Below are positions 1 through 11,600 of a stretch of DNA of 64,000 nucleotides, piece after piece. How positions within the stretch are numbered: position 1 is the first letter of the stretch; every line of letters begins with the position of its first letter. The notes under the pieces are model-generated. The model saw nothing but the letters and a program-made list of their open reading frames with translations, made no database searches and was not told the DNA's origin. Position numbers and translations under genes: made by a program. The DNA is from Bugulina stolonifera (Eukaryota; Bryozoa; Gymnolaemata; Cheilostomatida; Bugulidae), in NCBI GenBank assembly GCA_935421135.1, contig OW285197.1, forward strand, positions 3,963,350 through 4,027,349, given 5' to 3'.

Positions 1-170
1 TGTATATATAAAGGTCATACAATCATGTACTTGAGGTAGATTTACTAAATGTTTTTTGCAATGTATTTATATAAAAAATGATCATTTAATTCATGAGAAT
101 ATTACATACAATGTTAATTTTTGGTTTCAGAAAATATTCTCCTTTGAATTTATTCTTCACGGCAATCTGG

Positions 171-3100
171 CTACAGTGGTTCAGGTAGGCGGTTGTAGTA
201 ATCATCCTCTCCATGATCCCACTTAGCAAAATATGTCACTTCCGGGGAATGGCTGCTATTTTGTGGTACATCTATCAGGAGCTCGGAAGAAGGCTTGATT
301 TCAACAATGTTAATGTGGTGAGCAGACATACTTTGAGAATTAGTTGTAGAGCGAATTTCGTTAGAGTCATAGCTGCAGGAGACAATCTCTGGCTTGACTT
401 GACTTGCCTGCAATAAAACAAAATTCCTTTCTTTGCTAAACCACTAAATTGTTATTTGTGTTTTTTCAAGCTCAACCAATCTCAAGTGCTTCTTTTGTAT
501 GTTCTGCACTAAGATGAAAATAAATATTGATCAAATTTTCAGCAGACTGAAAGTCTCAAAAATATAGTAACAACTTTTGCTGTTATGCTACATACATGTA
601 TAATATAACATCCACGTAGTTCAGTCAAAAGTATGTATTGGATGAAACCTCATTAGTCAATGAATCCATTTTTCCCAAAATCATTGATGTTTGATAAAAC
701 CTAGAACTCATATACCACCCATAAACATACCACCAATGGTAAACCGATCTAGGGGTGCGCTAACAAGTTATTGTAGTGACATTATATATTTAGCTTTCAA
801 GGCCACCAGATTTTCAAAGAGTCTGTTCACATCACATATAATAATGTGCAAAGAAATTGAAATAAATCCGTATAGTGCCTTACCATTGTTTCTAGAATAA
901 CATGTACATTGACATCTCACTGAATTGAACTGTATTATTGCACCATGTCTGCTTAGTCACGTTAATCGCATGGCATAGAGTTAATCACATGGCATAGAAC
1001 GGTGGCATTCACTAATTGTCTCAGATATTTTGAGCAATCGACCAGTATGAAGGAGAAAAACTAGAAGGTATGTTCACCTATTTGCATGCAAAAGAATAGA
1101 AAGCAGATTCTGCAAGTTTGGTAAACCTTGATGGCTGTACTATTATGTCTAGGTAATCAAAAAATATAAAAATGATCATCAGGCAGTTGACATATCAGAT
1201 AAATGCAGCAAACTTCACCAAAAATAATTGAAACGACTCAATAAAGTTAATTTACTACCTTCACCTGATGTAACCCTATTGTAAACAAAAGTTAAAAAAA
1301 GAGAAATAAAATATTCAAAAACTCAGATGATATTGGTCTAGTTAATCTGCAAAGGTACTTACTATTTTGACACTTTTCCTTTTCCTCCTTTTAATTTTTC
1401 TGCTTTTGAATCGAAGCCTGAATACTAAGACCAGAAACAACACGCCCAACACCACAAGTATAACCAGCATCATAACAAGTACTACTAACGGCCCTACAAT
1501 GAAATTTTACATACTCAGTAGCCATCGAATGAGATACAATAGAATAGTTTGAGTGGATAGCAACCAAATTAAAAGCTTTTGGGGTAGTACCGTGATTGAT
1601 AATATATAAAAAAGGCAGAGTTTGATGCATAAAAATTAGATTACGCTTGCTTACTGGGAAAGTGAGTACACTTGAGTTTACATTATTTACCACAATCATG
1701 AGGTAATAAATCCTGGCGATATTTTGTTAAGCAGTTTCTAGGTACATCCTAGGATGTGATACTGGCTCATACAAGATTGTGTAAATCAGGTGAGACGAAC
1801 ACTTGTTGTGAAGAGGAGCGCGCATTGTATAGCTAAAAAATACATTTGTACACGTAATAATACAGTATGTCTCAATACATCTCTAACCCTATTGGTCCAT
1901 GGTTCATGCTTTAGCAATCACTCATCTGATGTACATCGGATATGTAACATGATTGTATTTCTCAGTTGATCACAAAAATACATGTTTTCGTACTGTATGA
2001 GTGAATAGAATAAAATGACGCGCAATACACTGTAATCAAACAGCAATGCACTACCATAGTACTATCATGCTAGTGTATATGCTGATATAATCAGTTCCAA
2101 TAGTTTATTAACTTGTTGAGGCTCATTTATATTGAAGGATGAATTACTACAATATATGATAAGCTTGTGCTACATTTACATCGTATATAATTTTAGGAAA
2201 TTAACTGTTAGCGAAGAACCAATCACAGCCACTGGCAAGCAGGCACTAAAACACTAAAATGCTGACAGTTGATACCTTAAAAGTTATACAAATGTAGTAA
2301 AAGCATATAAAGTTAGCCAGTTAGAACCGGGCGTGCTATTTTGGTTCTGAAAAGATTTTACCTTATTAATCAACAGCAACTTTGTTGGCCTAGTCCCAAT
2401 TCTTGACACTTTTGGTTTCATTCCACAGACTGGTACATGATTGTAATAGCTGTGATTTTGGGACTTTGCTGTGATATATGGTGGTGTTTCAGACCCACTC
2501 ACATGTGCAGACACATTAAATTACTGCCTGACAATGACCTGTATTACTTACCTTGTTTACTGCCTAGTTAATCTATTGCATAGTATGTCCAAGCTAATTA
2601 TGCCTGCCTGAGCATGCCCACTATTATCTGCGTCATGCAATCAAGTGAGAACTTATCATACTAACTATTTTCTATGTTTTGTGCTTATTATAAATATGGT
2701 AGAATATGCTGATTATCATATGCATTGTAATACCTTTCTTAGGATTATAAGCATTTTCTTAATATGGCCGTTCCTTTTTAGGTTGACCTCGGCTTTTTGC
2801 CCCAACTTTCTGACGCAATTTCTCAGGCCGATACTATATCGTCCCTCTCAAAACTCTATCAGGCCTTTCACCGTAATTACTACCGGAACAATCTTCAGTA
2901 TAAGAACATAAGCATTTTAATGTGCAAATAATCTGATGACTAGACTCCAATAAACTCACATCTCCCAACTCACAACGTTACAAAGTTTTTTCTCTGAGAG
3001 AGGTAGTTCCAGCCTTGGTCACTTTAGACCATTTGCCCGAACTCAAGCTTGGGCTCGACAGAACATACTCTTTCATGAGCACTAGCATTGGGCCTATGGC

Positions 3101-4193
3101 CTTATTACTAGCATAAGCTACTAAATACTGTTCTTTCTTTATGTAATGCTGAAACATGTAGAATAATATGCAGTGATATCTAGGTCACCTATCATGGTAT
3201 ATGTTGTTTAGTTCACTAACTCTGGTATGCGCTGTGATTTAAGTCACTTACAATGGTATATTATTACTGAGATGTAGGTCGCTAATCATGGCATGTCCAG
3301 TGATATACACTGTAGGTCATTTACAATGGAACAAAACATTGTGCTTGGTCAGTTATCATGCGACTTTGGCATTTTCCTCAAAATCACAATTTCACTAGTA
3401 AATCAATTGGTGATTTCTCAAAATTTATAACAGGGAAATCAACATTTTCATTAACCAGATTACAATTACCGTTTATCTCAACCAGTTTCCAGTTATCTCA
3501 AAAGTATGGTAACAATGTACTGTATACTTCTGCAATATACCACTGTTTAAGACAGGGTAATAATGCTGTCATGATATTCTGCATGCAAGTTTAGATAATA
3601 TACCCTTATGCTACATGTTTGATTTCTCAGAAAAAAACTCCTTTTATGACAAAATAAAATGTACATGTAATATACAATGTACATGTACATGTACTCAGTA
3701 AGCGATTATTTAGGTACTGGAATTTATGTGTGCAGTTTTCATTGAAATAAAATATTACACTGTGTTAGGTTAGATACATGAGCATAATATATACAGTACA
3801 ATAGGCACATTCAGATATTGTGCATTGCGCGTGCACACTGATTACATGTGCATGTATATTTCCATCCAGATAAACCATTAGTGTAACTGAATGCTCAAAT
3901 CTCCCCGTTCAGTCAATAAATTTACACTGGACATTACATGACTTGTGGCCTCATGTTAACCAGTGCATTTTCCAAATTAGCCCGATGACATTAACAATAT
4001 CTTAGTAGCACATTGTCTGCTAAAGCATCCCACATGTACATGTATTGGCTACATTTCACGTTGGGGCATACCTGAATCTGGCACTGCTTATAAGTAAATA
4101 CTGCTATTTCTCTAACCCCTCCAATGACATTAAAAAAGTAATTATTACCTGTAGGAACTGTCTCTGGGATGGTGGCAGTTGTAGACAAGTTGG
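171..4193 (-). CDS. 3' end of a receptor-like membrane protein (stalk, TM and hemITAM-like tail exons)
   Basis: Three minus-strand exons join in phase. A stalk exon at 4149-4193 (acceptor tattttag, donor gtaata, phase 1 to 1) encodes NLSTTATIPETVPT. A TM exon at 1363-1493 (acceptor cattgtag, donor gtaagt) encodes about 22 hydrophobic residues beginning PLVVLVMMLVILVV, followed by a strongly basic stretch (RKIKRRKRK). A tail exon at 171-407 (acceptor attgcag, phase 0) encodes 78 residues and ends with EDDYYNRLPEPL and a stop. The order stalk, TM, tail and the phases match the plus-strand gene at 8630, whose tail starts with a similar YYNTLP. YNRL preceded by acidic residues resembles a hemITAM. 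No propeller exon of the usual 800 bases is visible on this strand, so the ectodomain is missing, different or decayed. A weak candidate extra exon (4613-4686, phase 2 to 1, reading ELLSIANSLCPIVEAC) could precede the stalk. What is seen is exon structure; receptor function is inferred. Confidence 0.6.
1494..4148 (-). other. Intron of the leftmost receptor-like gene
   Basis: This 2.65-kb stretch lies between the TM and stalk exons. It is AT-rich with short hydrophobic ORFs only. One minus-strand open segment near 2350-2515 has a possible donor (gtaaaa), but its phase does not fit the flanking exons. A perfect TGTACATGTACATGTAC palindrome sits near 3677. I see no other gene. The smaller 408-1362 intron likewise holds nothing recognisable. 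Confidence 0.45.
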
Positions 4194-4989
4194 CTAAAAT
4201 ACAGTAATATTAGTTAATCAAATACATGCAGTTACGGTGCTGCAGTTTAAAGTATAGCTGAAAAAACGTACAGTGCATTAATTTGTCATGGATGCAGTTT
4301 GAACAAAGCGAGATACTAAAGTATCTCAGGGGTAGTGATAGACTACCAGGCTGACATTTTCAAGCTTTACTTTACTCTGCCAGTTTTTATGCTCTAGACT
4401 AGGCTATTTGTATAAATATTTTGCAAACACATTTGTGACTCACAAAGATTGTACCATGATTGTGTCATTAGCGGTTGAATAGTCACAAATCATCTACTAC
4501 TACGATATTATGTACATGTACATGCTAAGATTAGTGCATAAAGAGAGAAGTTGCTCACACTACATGGTTCCTATACAGTTTTACAAAATTATGTAATGAT
4601 TGTATGTATTACCAGTGATGAGTGTGGAGGACATGGTGCATGCCTCGACTATTGGGCACAGACTATTGGCTATGCTCAGTAGCTCCCTGAATAAATTTTC
4701 CTAACTTCATGTCTTTTACTCTAGTATCCAGTGAATTCAACTACCTGTAGATACTGAGCTAATGACTGCAACATGTGATTTACAATAATAAGTGTTCACT
4801 TTGAGACAATGCATTCCTGAAATAACCAAAAAATGTGCAACATTTCTTTTCCAAAGTACTATGCGTTTTACAAAGGGAGGTATTACAAATTATTGTTGTG
4901 ATATCACAAGTCACAGTGTTTTTATGATAAAATGTAACTCTAACTCAGTCTCCCGACTACATGACACTTATAATTATATATATATGTTG

Positions 4990-5670
4990 CATTACATATG
5001 CTTGTGTTGCCTGTCTATGAAGTAAATTGTCACTGATATCCTTACATGTATGTGCATTACTGAGCAATTATGTCCTTTTTATACCCATGTAAAGAGGGTC
5101 GACCTCTCAGATTTAGCTGATATTGATTTTGTACATGAACTGGATAATTTTGAGCATCTTTTGTTGTACCCAACCTATTTTAGGTCGGCCATCGGGCTTC
5201 TGGCTGCCATCTTGTTGTGTAATTTCCGGACGACACTATGTCGTCTTTTTACGACACTACACCGGCTTTTACAGTATTAAAACTTCCTCCGGAAGTTCTT
5301 ATACTATATAAAGCACATTGTCTTTATGTTCACTGTCTCAGTTGATGCTTGCATCTCAATAAAGACACATCTAAATAATACTACTTATACAGAGTCTTCA
5401 CTTCATAGTATTGGTCGCTTCAGTTGTTAAGGTCTTAGACCTTGCTTCCCGAGCTTCCTGTTAGGTCGGAACGTACTCTTTCTCAGTATTGTAAACAAGC
5501 ATTGACTCGAGACCACACGGTTCGTCTTGAGTAATCATTGGACTACAACTAGCACATGTTAATCTTTCATGTAATGAGAAGGCCTAGCACCACTCATAGG
5601 CTCTTCATTTTGAACAAGGGAGTCGTCCCAGGACGATTTCACAACCCCCAAAAACCATTGCAATATTACA
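4990..5670 (+). mobile_element. Degraded solo LTR, family of the 58.7-kb element
   Basis: The block runs TTTTATACCCATGTAAAGAG, CCGGACGAC, a TATA-like ACTATATAAAGC near 5304, a polyadenylation signal AATAAAGACACATCT near 5360, then a GGTCGGA region, and ends ...ATTACA at 5670. The same order and spacing occur in the LTRs at 58681-59304 and 62915-63579 and in the solo LTR at 17632-18417. The left edge is uncertain because the first 100 bases have diverged, and no target duplication is evident. ORFs across it are LTR reading frames, not genes. Confidence 0.7.
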
Positions 5671-6024
5671 ATGTACATGTACATAAGAGAGTAAATAAGT
5701 GTCTGCGAATATTATAATGCAGGTGTGTCTACTGCACATGTATTCTATAAAAATGTATAATATAATGCCTTCCGGTCTGCATACCATGCTAAAACATCCC
5801 TTAGTAGAGCAATTTCACTGCATTAAAATTTGATGTGGAAATTGAATTATGCTGCTCTTGAATGATACGTAGATTGTAGCCGTACCTTGTGTCATCTACT
5901 ACAGCAGTATCTACATGTACATGTATTCTTTTAGTTTAGTGTAATATTTGTCCTAAATCTATTTCATTAGCAAGGTTTTTGTTCAGCATTTTAACACAAT
6001 AAGAAATATAAAAAACTCACTGAC

Positions 6025-6305
6025 TTATATTCCTCGGCGTGACCAGCCCCTAGCAGCTCTCACTGCCAGGTGCCAGTGCTGGCCAACTCCCAGTGAGAAA
6101 GGCCCAGATAACACGGCTTTTTTGGCAGGGGTAGAGGAGTTGCCTTGAAGCCATGCTGACTTGCATGACTCCAAGGACTTTAATATGAGGCACAGGAGTA
6201 ATTGTGGCTGGATGCTCTTCCTAACACCACCGTGACCGGGGTTTGAAACTGGAACCTTCAGCATGAAAGCTCAGCATTCTAACCCCTATGCCATGACTGC
6301 TCCAC
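6025..6305 (-). mobile_element. tRNA-derived SINE, minus orientation
   Basis: Read on the minus strand this starts GGAGCAGTCATGGCATAGGG, then GGTTAGAATGCTGAGC (A-box region), TTTCATGCTGAAGGTT and a degenerate B-box (AGTTTCAAACCCCGG), followed by a body with AGGAAGAGCATCCAGCC. It is the inverted mate of the copy at 6345-6600, only 40 bases away, and is related to the copy at 30318. RNA polymerase III internal promoter boxes plus a shared non-tRNA body support a SINE. Confidence 0.7.
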
Positions 6306-6344
6306 AATAGGCAATATACACGTACCATTAAATAATACTCGTAA

Positions 6345-6600
6345 AGGAGCAGCTGTGGCTTAGGGGTTAGAATGCTGAGCTTTCATGCTGAAGGTTCTAG
6401 GTTCAATCCCGGTCGATGGTGTTAAAAAGAGCAGCCAGCCACAATTGTGCTTGTCTCTCATATAAAAGTCAGCCAGCAAAGGACATGGTCTGCCACAAAA
6501 TACCATGTCATCTGGGCCTTTCTCACAGAGAGTTGGCCAGCACCAGCACCTGGCGGTGCAAGCTGCACAGGGCTGGTCATGCCGAGGAGTATTAGCCGGA
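6345..6600 (+). mobile_element. tRNA-derived SINE, plus orientation
   Basis: An A-box-like GTGGCTTAGGGGTTAG is followed 35 bases later by an intact B-box GGTTCAATCCC near 6390, then a body whose AGCAGCCAGCCACAATTGTG matches the inverted copy at 6025. The two copies form a head-to-head pair that could fold as a long hairpin. Confidence 0.72.
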
Positions 6601-6911
6601 CAGTATTAAATTATGCTCATAAAAACGATACTTAATTCATGCCTGTTCAAACTCACATTAAGTTAGAGTACTTTAATTCCAACCACAGTACTCTTACTGG
6701 TCTGGTGCCAATATGATATTTCGTGTTTTACTAATGTAAGACAAAAATGTATATGTAGGTTTGGATACCATAGAAAAGTTGGACTGTTTCAAAATTTAGC
6801 TGCGAATTAACATACATACACTGTTGCTTGGATTGGTAAAGATTAAAGCCAACGACAAAGGACAGCAAAAAAGAAACAACATCCGCAAGATTTCTTTCAA
6901 TTTGTTCTAAA

Positions 6912-7165
6912 GAGGTGCTGGTGGCCGAGTGGTCTAGCGCTAGTCACGCTGATCTTGCAGCAACGACGCAAGTTATCTGCAAGGAGGTGAGTTTGAGTCT
7001 CGCCAATGACCTGAAGGACTTTCGTTCCTAAGAAGGTTTTCCCTCTTCGCCATATTGAACTATGATAGGTTCCAGCTCTAGGAGCCTTGGTGTTCCCTCG
7101 ACTAGCTCTGCTATTGGGCAGCTACGTTAAAGAATTGTGTTTGGTGCCACGGATATTGTTGTATT
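6912..7165 (+). mobile_element. tRNA-Leu/Ser-like SINE of a second family
   Basis: GGTGGCCGAGTGGTCTAGCG at about 6920 is a close match to a class II (Leu/Ser) tRNA A-box with D-loop. GAGTTTGAGTCTCGCC about 70 bases on is a B-box. The tRNA-like head does not close into an acceptor stem, and it runs into an unrelated tail (CCTCTTCGCCATATTGAAC) that ends near an A-rich stretch. This fits a SINE better than a tRNA gene. Confidence 0.55.
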
Positions 7166-7169
7166 ATAT

Positions 7170-8629
7170 TATCACAAAATAAATGCAGTTTGAATCATAC
7201 ATCTTTATATGTCCTATAAAATTTAGTGTCTTGACACCAGGAATGGCCTGATGTCACCAGAATTATGTATTGAACCTGCCACATTTTTGTTGAAAATAGA
7301 AAATTCATTTCAAAATAAGCAAGCAGGAAATTCCATTTAACAGGTCATAGATTTTCATGTGGTGATATGCACAACACTCTAGGTGCAGTAATACTAGACT
7401 AATAGTTTCCATAACTTCTGTTACAGTAATTCTGTTGATAACATCAGTTTGAACTTTAAATATGTCTTGCTAAGCTTCTCTGTTTAGAGGCTATCATCAG
7501 ATACGTATGAATTGTGTAATCTCATTGAATATTTCAACATACATGTACTACAGCGGACTTTGGGTAAAAATGTTGAGTAGATCCAAGTACCTTACAATCC
7601 ACTTCAGGAAAGGTTGACTCAGAACCAGTAACTGAAAATTGCATGTAATTAGTGGATGCAGTCATGGGTTTCTATGCGACCTCTTTAGCAGACCTGGGTC
7701 GCAAATAAAATTACAAGATGCCAATTAGACCTAGGCCTAAAAAGGCTATTACCCTGGATTTTTTTCATTGGCAAGACAAAGCTAGCCCTAGCACACCTGA
7801 CTTATCAACGCGAAAACTAGGATTTTTGTTCTGGCCCAGGTCGGTGTGTTCGCGACTCTGAGACAGATGTGTGCCAAAAAACATTTTTGCAAGTTGACCT
7901 GCGTCTGAAAATTCGGTGCTCATGAACTTCATAGGAAATTTCTCATCTTGAGTGCGTTTAAACATATTTACAATATTATGAGGAAATACTAGATTTTCTT
8001 GTACATGTACGTATCCCAATATAAAATACATTTAAATAACAGGACACAAATTCTCCTACATGTACATGTACTTAGCTTTAAGGTTAGCTCAATGATTATT
8101 TTTGTCTACATTACTTTTACTAATTGAATTTCAAGATAAAATAACATTTTTATCTGTCTAGCATGAACAACCCCTTAGGTTTCATATTACAAATTTTCCG
8201 CTGAAAGATAGCAATACAAGGACCAGTATCAAATCATAACGCGAGAGATAACATTACATTAGATCATTATTACTACATCACTACTTAGTAGCGATGTAGT
8301 TGCTGTTTCACTAAAACTATATTAAAAGTCGTAAGCAATATTATTTTTAGGCATTAATTGAATTACTGCCACAAAACACTTTCATGGATTTCATTTCGGC
8401 CTGCATCCTATCACCAACAAAGAAAAGATCTGTAACAGTGCAGATGTAGTAATTGTTTCCTGTTATGCAACACAATAACAAAAGAATGCTTTGTTGAAAT
8501 GCATCTCCATTGTTAAGCGGAAATATAAGTAATCGATGATAATAATAAGCAGAACATGACAACTAGCTACCTGTCATTAAACAAATATAACGTTTGCATT
8601 TCGTCATTTCACATTATCTAAATGACAAA
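7170..8629. other. Intergenic spacer between divergent receptor-like genes
   Basis: AT-rich sequence with no ORF that fits an exon of either neighbour. The minus ORFs at 7765-8031 and 8347-8562 lack usable acceptor/donor pairs and show no similarity to the receptor exons. It should contain the promoter of the plus-strand gene that begins at 8630; I see no clear TATA box at a convincing distance. Confidence 0.4.
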
Positions 8630-11600
8630 ATGGCACCAACCGGCGAATGGATTATATGTATTTATGTAAGTCAAACCAGTACATATTATTTCCTACTTAA
8701 ACAGTAGAGGAAAACCAATTAACACGAGCTGGTTGTATAATTGATGAGATTTATGTATTTATTGTTATTTGAAAGAGTGTTGGCAGTGAATTTATGAATA
8801 ATCGTTAAAAAGATTTTCGATGAAAAATCCAAATACATTTAGCCATACCCACAGAGATTATTTTCTACCAGTTCTTTGGTTCCTAAATGCTTTCTGACTC
8901 ACCAATGTGTATTAAAATAAATATTAAATTAATTAAATATAAATTAAAGTAATATTGTGGTTCAAAATATCTGCAGTCTTGCCACATTTCAAATTTGAAC
9001 TTGAATCAATTTAGAGTAGTAAATATTTTGCATTACGTGAAGCGATTAGTCATGAATATCCATCATAGCGCCTGTTGCAGATTTAACACAACATCTTTTT
9101 TATGGCTACAATGCAAATATTTCTTATTTTATTTGTCCAGCTGTTGCGTATCCCATTTTGCCTTCTTCTTTAGTACTGTGCACTGTGTAGATTATACAAT
9201 GAACAGTAACTCACATACTCCTTGTCAATATCATATAATGTAGAACATGGCTGAACAAAGAGTTATTTAATTCCAATATTTCAATGAAGATATTGCATTA
9301 GTGTGTGCCATGTTTGTGTGCAACAGGAATGTTTCTCCAATGACTGTTTTAAAGCAAAAATATAATGCTGTTAGTCTCAAAGTGATAACAGGCGTTTGAT
9401 ATTTCAAAATTCTTTCATTTAGATCATTACAAGGTTGATTGCTGGGCAAAGAAGTGGAACTGGCAATGACCAAGATCAGGGTGAAACCAAGTAAGCAAAT
9501 CTACAAATAATGTACTTTAGAAAATAAAACACATAACTATTTTTCTGCACAATATTTACCATTTTTACAAACCAAGGTAGTTTTTTCCTATTTTTACAAA
9601 GCTAAACTCTTCTAAATGTTGAATTAGCTCAACCATACTGATTCTAAGAAAATGTCCCTGCATTAGTTATTTCAAATCTTGTAAAAGTGAATGTTTTCAC
9701 TCCACCTACAGTACTTCACTTCACTTACCAGTTTTGTTTTCTCACGTAAACAAGCAATGATCTCACTATAGCTGCAGTTTTCAACTTTGCGGTGGGAAAG
9801 GCACTTTTACCCAAATTAACGCTACATAAGTAGCACAAAAGCACCAGAAGATTGCTAGCACTAAATAGCCTTTACCAGTATAGAGAATGAGACTCCAACA
9901 TAGAAGCCCAGAGCTCTAACCACTAGGCAGCTTCAACTATCATGCCTAACATAATGTCATCATTATCAGTGCGTTAATACCACTAAAGTACAGTAACTGT
10001 CCATAATTTACTGACCAGAGATGAAGCCGACTGACCAACTAGCATCGGCTACTTAACAGTGGAGAGCCCCAAGAAATGTTTTTACTGTAATTTGTAAGCT
10101 CGTGTTTATATACACTTCTTACATTTCTCTCATGTGCTGCATTTGGTAACTTTTGTAGAATCACATTAAGATCACTAACACGTTTCAACTCAGCAAGATC
10201 TACAGTAAGGCAAATGGAAGTGCTCAAGGGTGATAGCAGCTACATACTATTCCTTGATGAATACAGTTTGAAAAAAACCAATGGTACGCACACCAATCCA
10301 CTCTGGCTAGAGAAGACTAACAACAACCCACAGTTTTATAATCATCATGGTATCAACCTGGACGTTCCGAGTAACTTCCATCAATTCAATTCTTCGATAA
10401 CATTTCTTGCCTACAACAGAATTTATTGTTTGTTTGCACTTCAGACGACAGTTCAGTTAGAGTTGCAGAAGCATGTTGGGTTATGCAACACGGCTGGCTC
10501 TACTGACGGAGCCAAACAAATTGCCAGATTACAAGCTATTAAGAGTATTTACAGTGATGCCACTAGCTTATACATACTGGAGAACAGAGGCCAACTACGT
10601 CAATACAGTTTTGTCTCTAATACCTTGAGATCGATTCGTCTCCGGCAGGGGCACCCAACAAATAGAGTACCTACTGCATCAGTTACTCTAACAAGTTATC
10701 AATTTAACCCTAGTAGGGGCTTTGTTAGCATTCAGACAAAAAAGCCAAGAAGTAATTGGTCGAGACATGAGATAAAAAGTCGCGAGACAACCATAGCAGT
10801 TTATGACAGGCTAATCTTTAGCCTGGATATTATAGATAATTCAGTTTTCTTCTGGGACAAGATAACCCTAAATTGGTCAACGGTCTGCAATTCTCAAGCC
10901 ACATCTTATGAACAAGGACAGTATTGTATGCATTTTAAACCAAAATCTTTACTACTTGAGAATAACATCTTATATATCGGTGGGCAATATGGCATCTATT
11001 CATATCAAGGTTAGTGAAACTAGTAATCGCCAGTGGCTGGCACTTTGCTTAAAACCATTGATAAAATAATATAGCATATCACTAGCATATGTGTACGCAG
11101 CTTTGGATACTTCTATGATTAGGGTAATTATCCTTAAATCGTAGCTACATGTAAATTATTTCAGTTAAAAAAAAGATCTCTGATTGGCTACTGAAATTAG
11201 CTAATTGCCATGGTTAAGTAATATTTGTAGAATAATAACAGATGTATCAAATTTTCAATCAAAACCTTTAGTGTAAATTTAGGTCATCGTTTACATGAAG
11301 ATTCTAGGACAATTAGTAACAATTTTTAAACTTGTGAGAGTTTGAAAAAACTTGATGGAAAATAATCTCATGATTATTAAAATCTCCAGCGCAATTCTAT
11401 GGAATTTTCCGTGCTTAGTTTCTGCTCCGGTAGTCCGATTTAATATTGCTAATAATTAACTTTTTATATCTCAGTAATAATATCCAACCAATGTGAGAGA
11501 AATGGTGAATTCATAGACCAGAAAGACTACGTGCTACCTTCCAAAGTATTACTCATGATTCCTCTCTCCCCTGGGATATATTTATCAGAAGTTTATCTAA

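Noticed and set aside
2284..2514. Candidate extra exon of the leftmost receptor gene (GSETPPYITAK)
   Set aside because: The stalk (4149-4193) and TM (1363-1493) exons already join in phase; this piece would leave phase 0 where phase 1 is needed.
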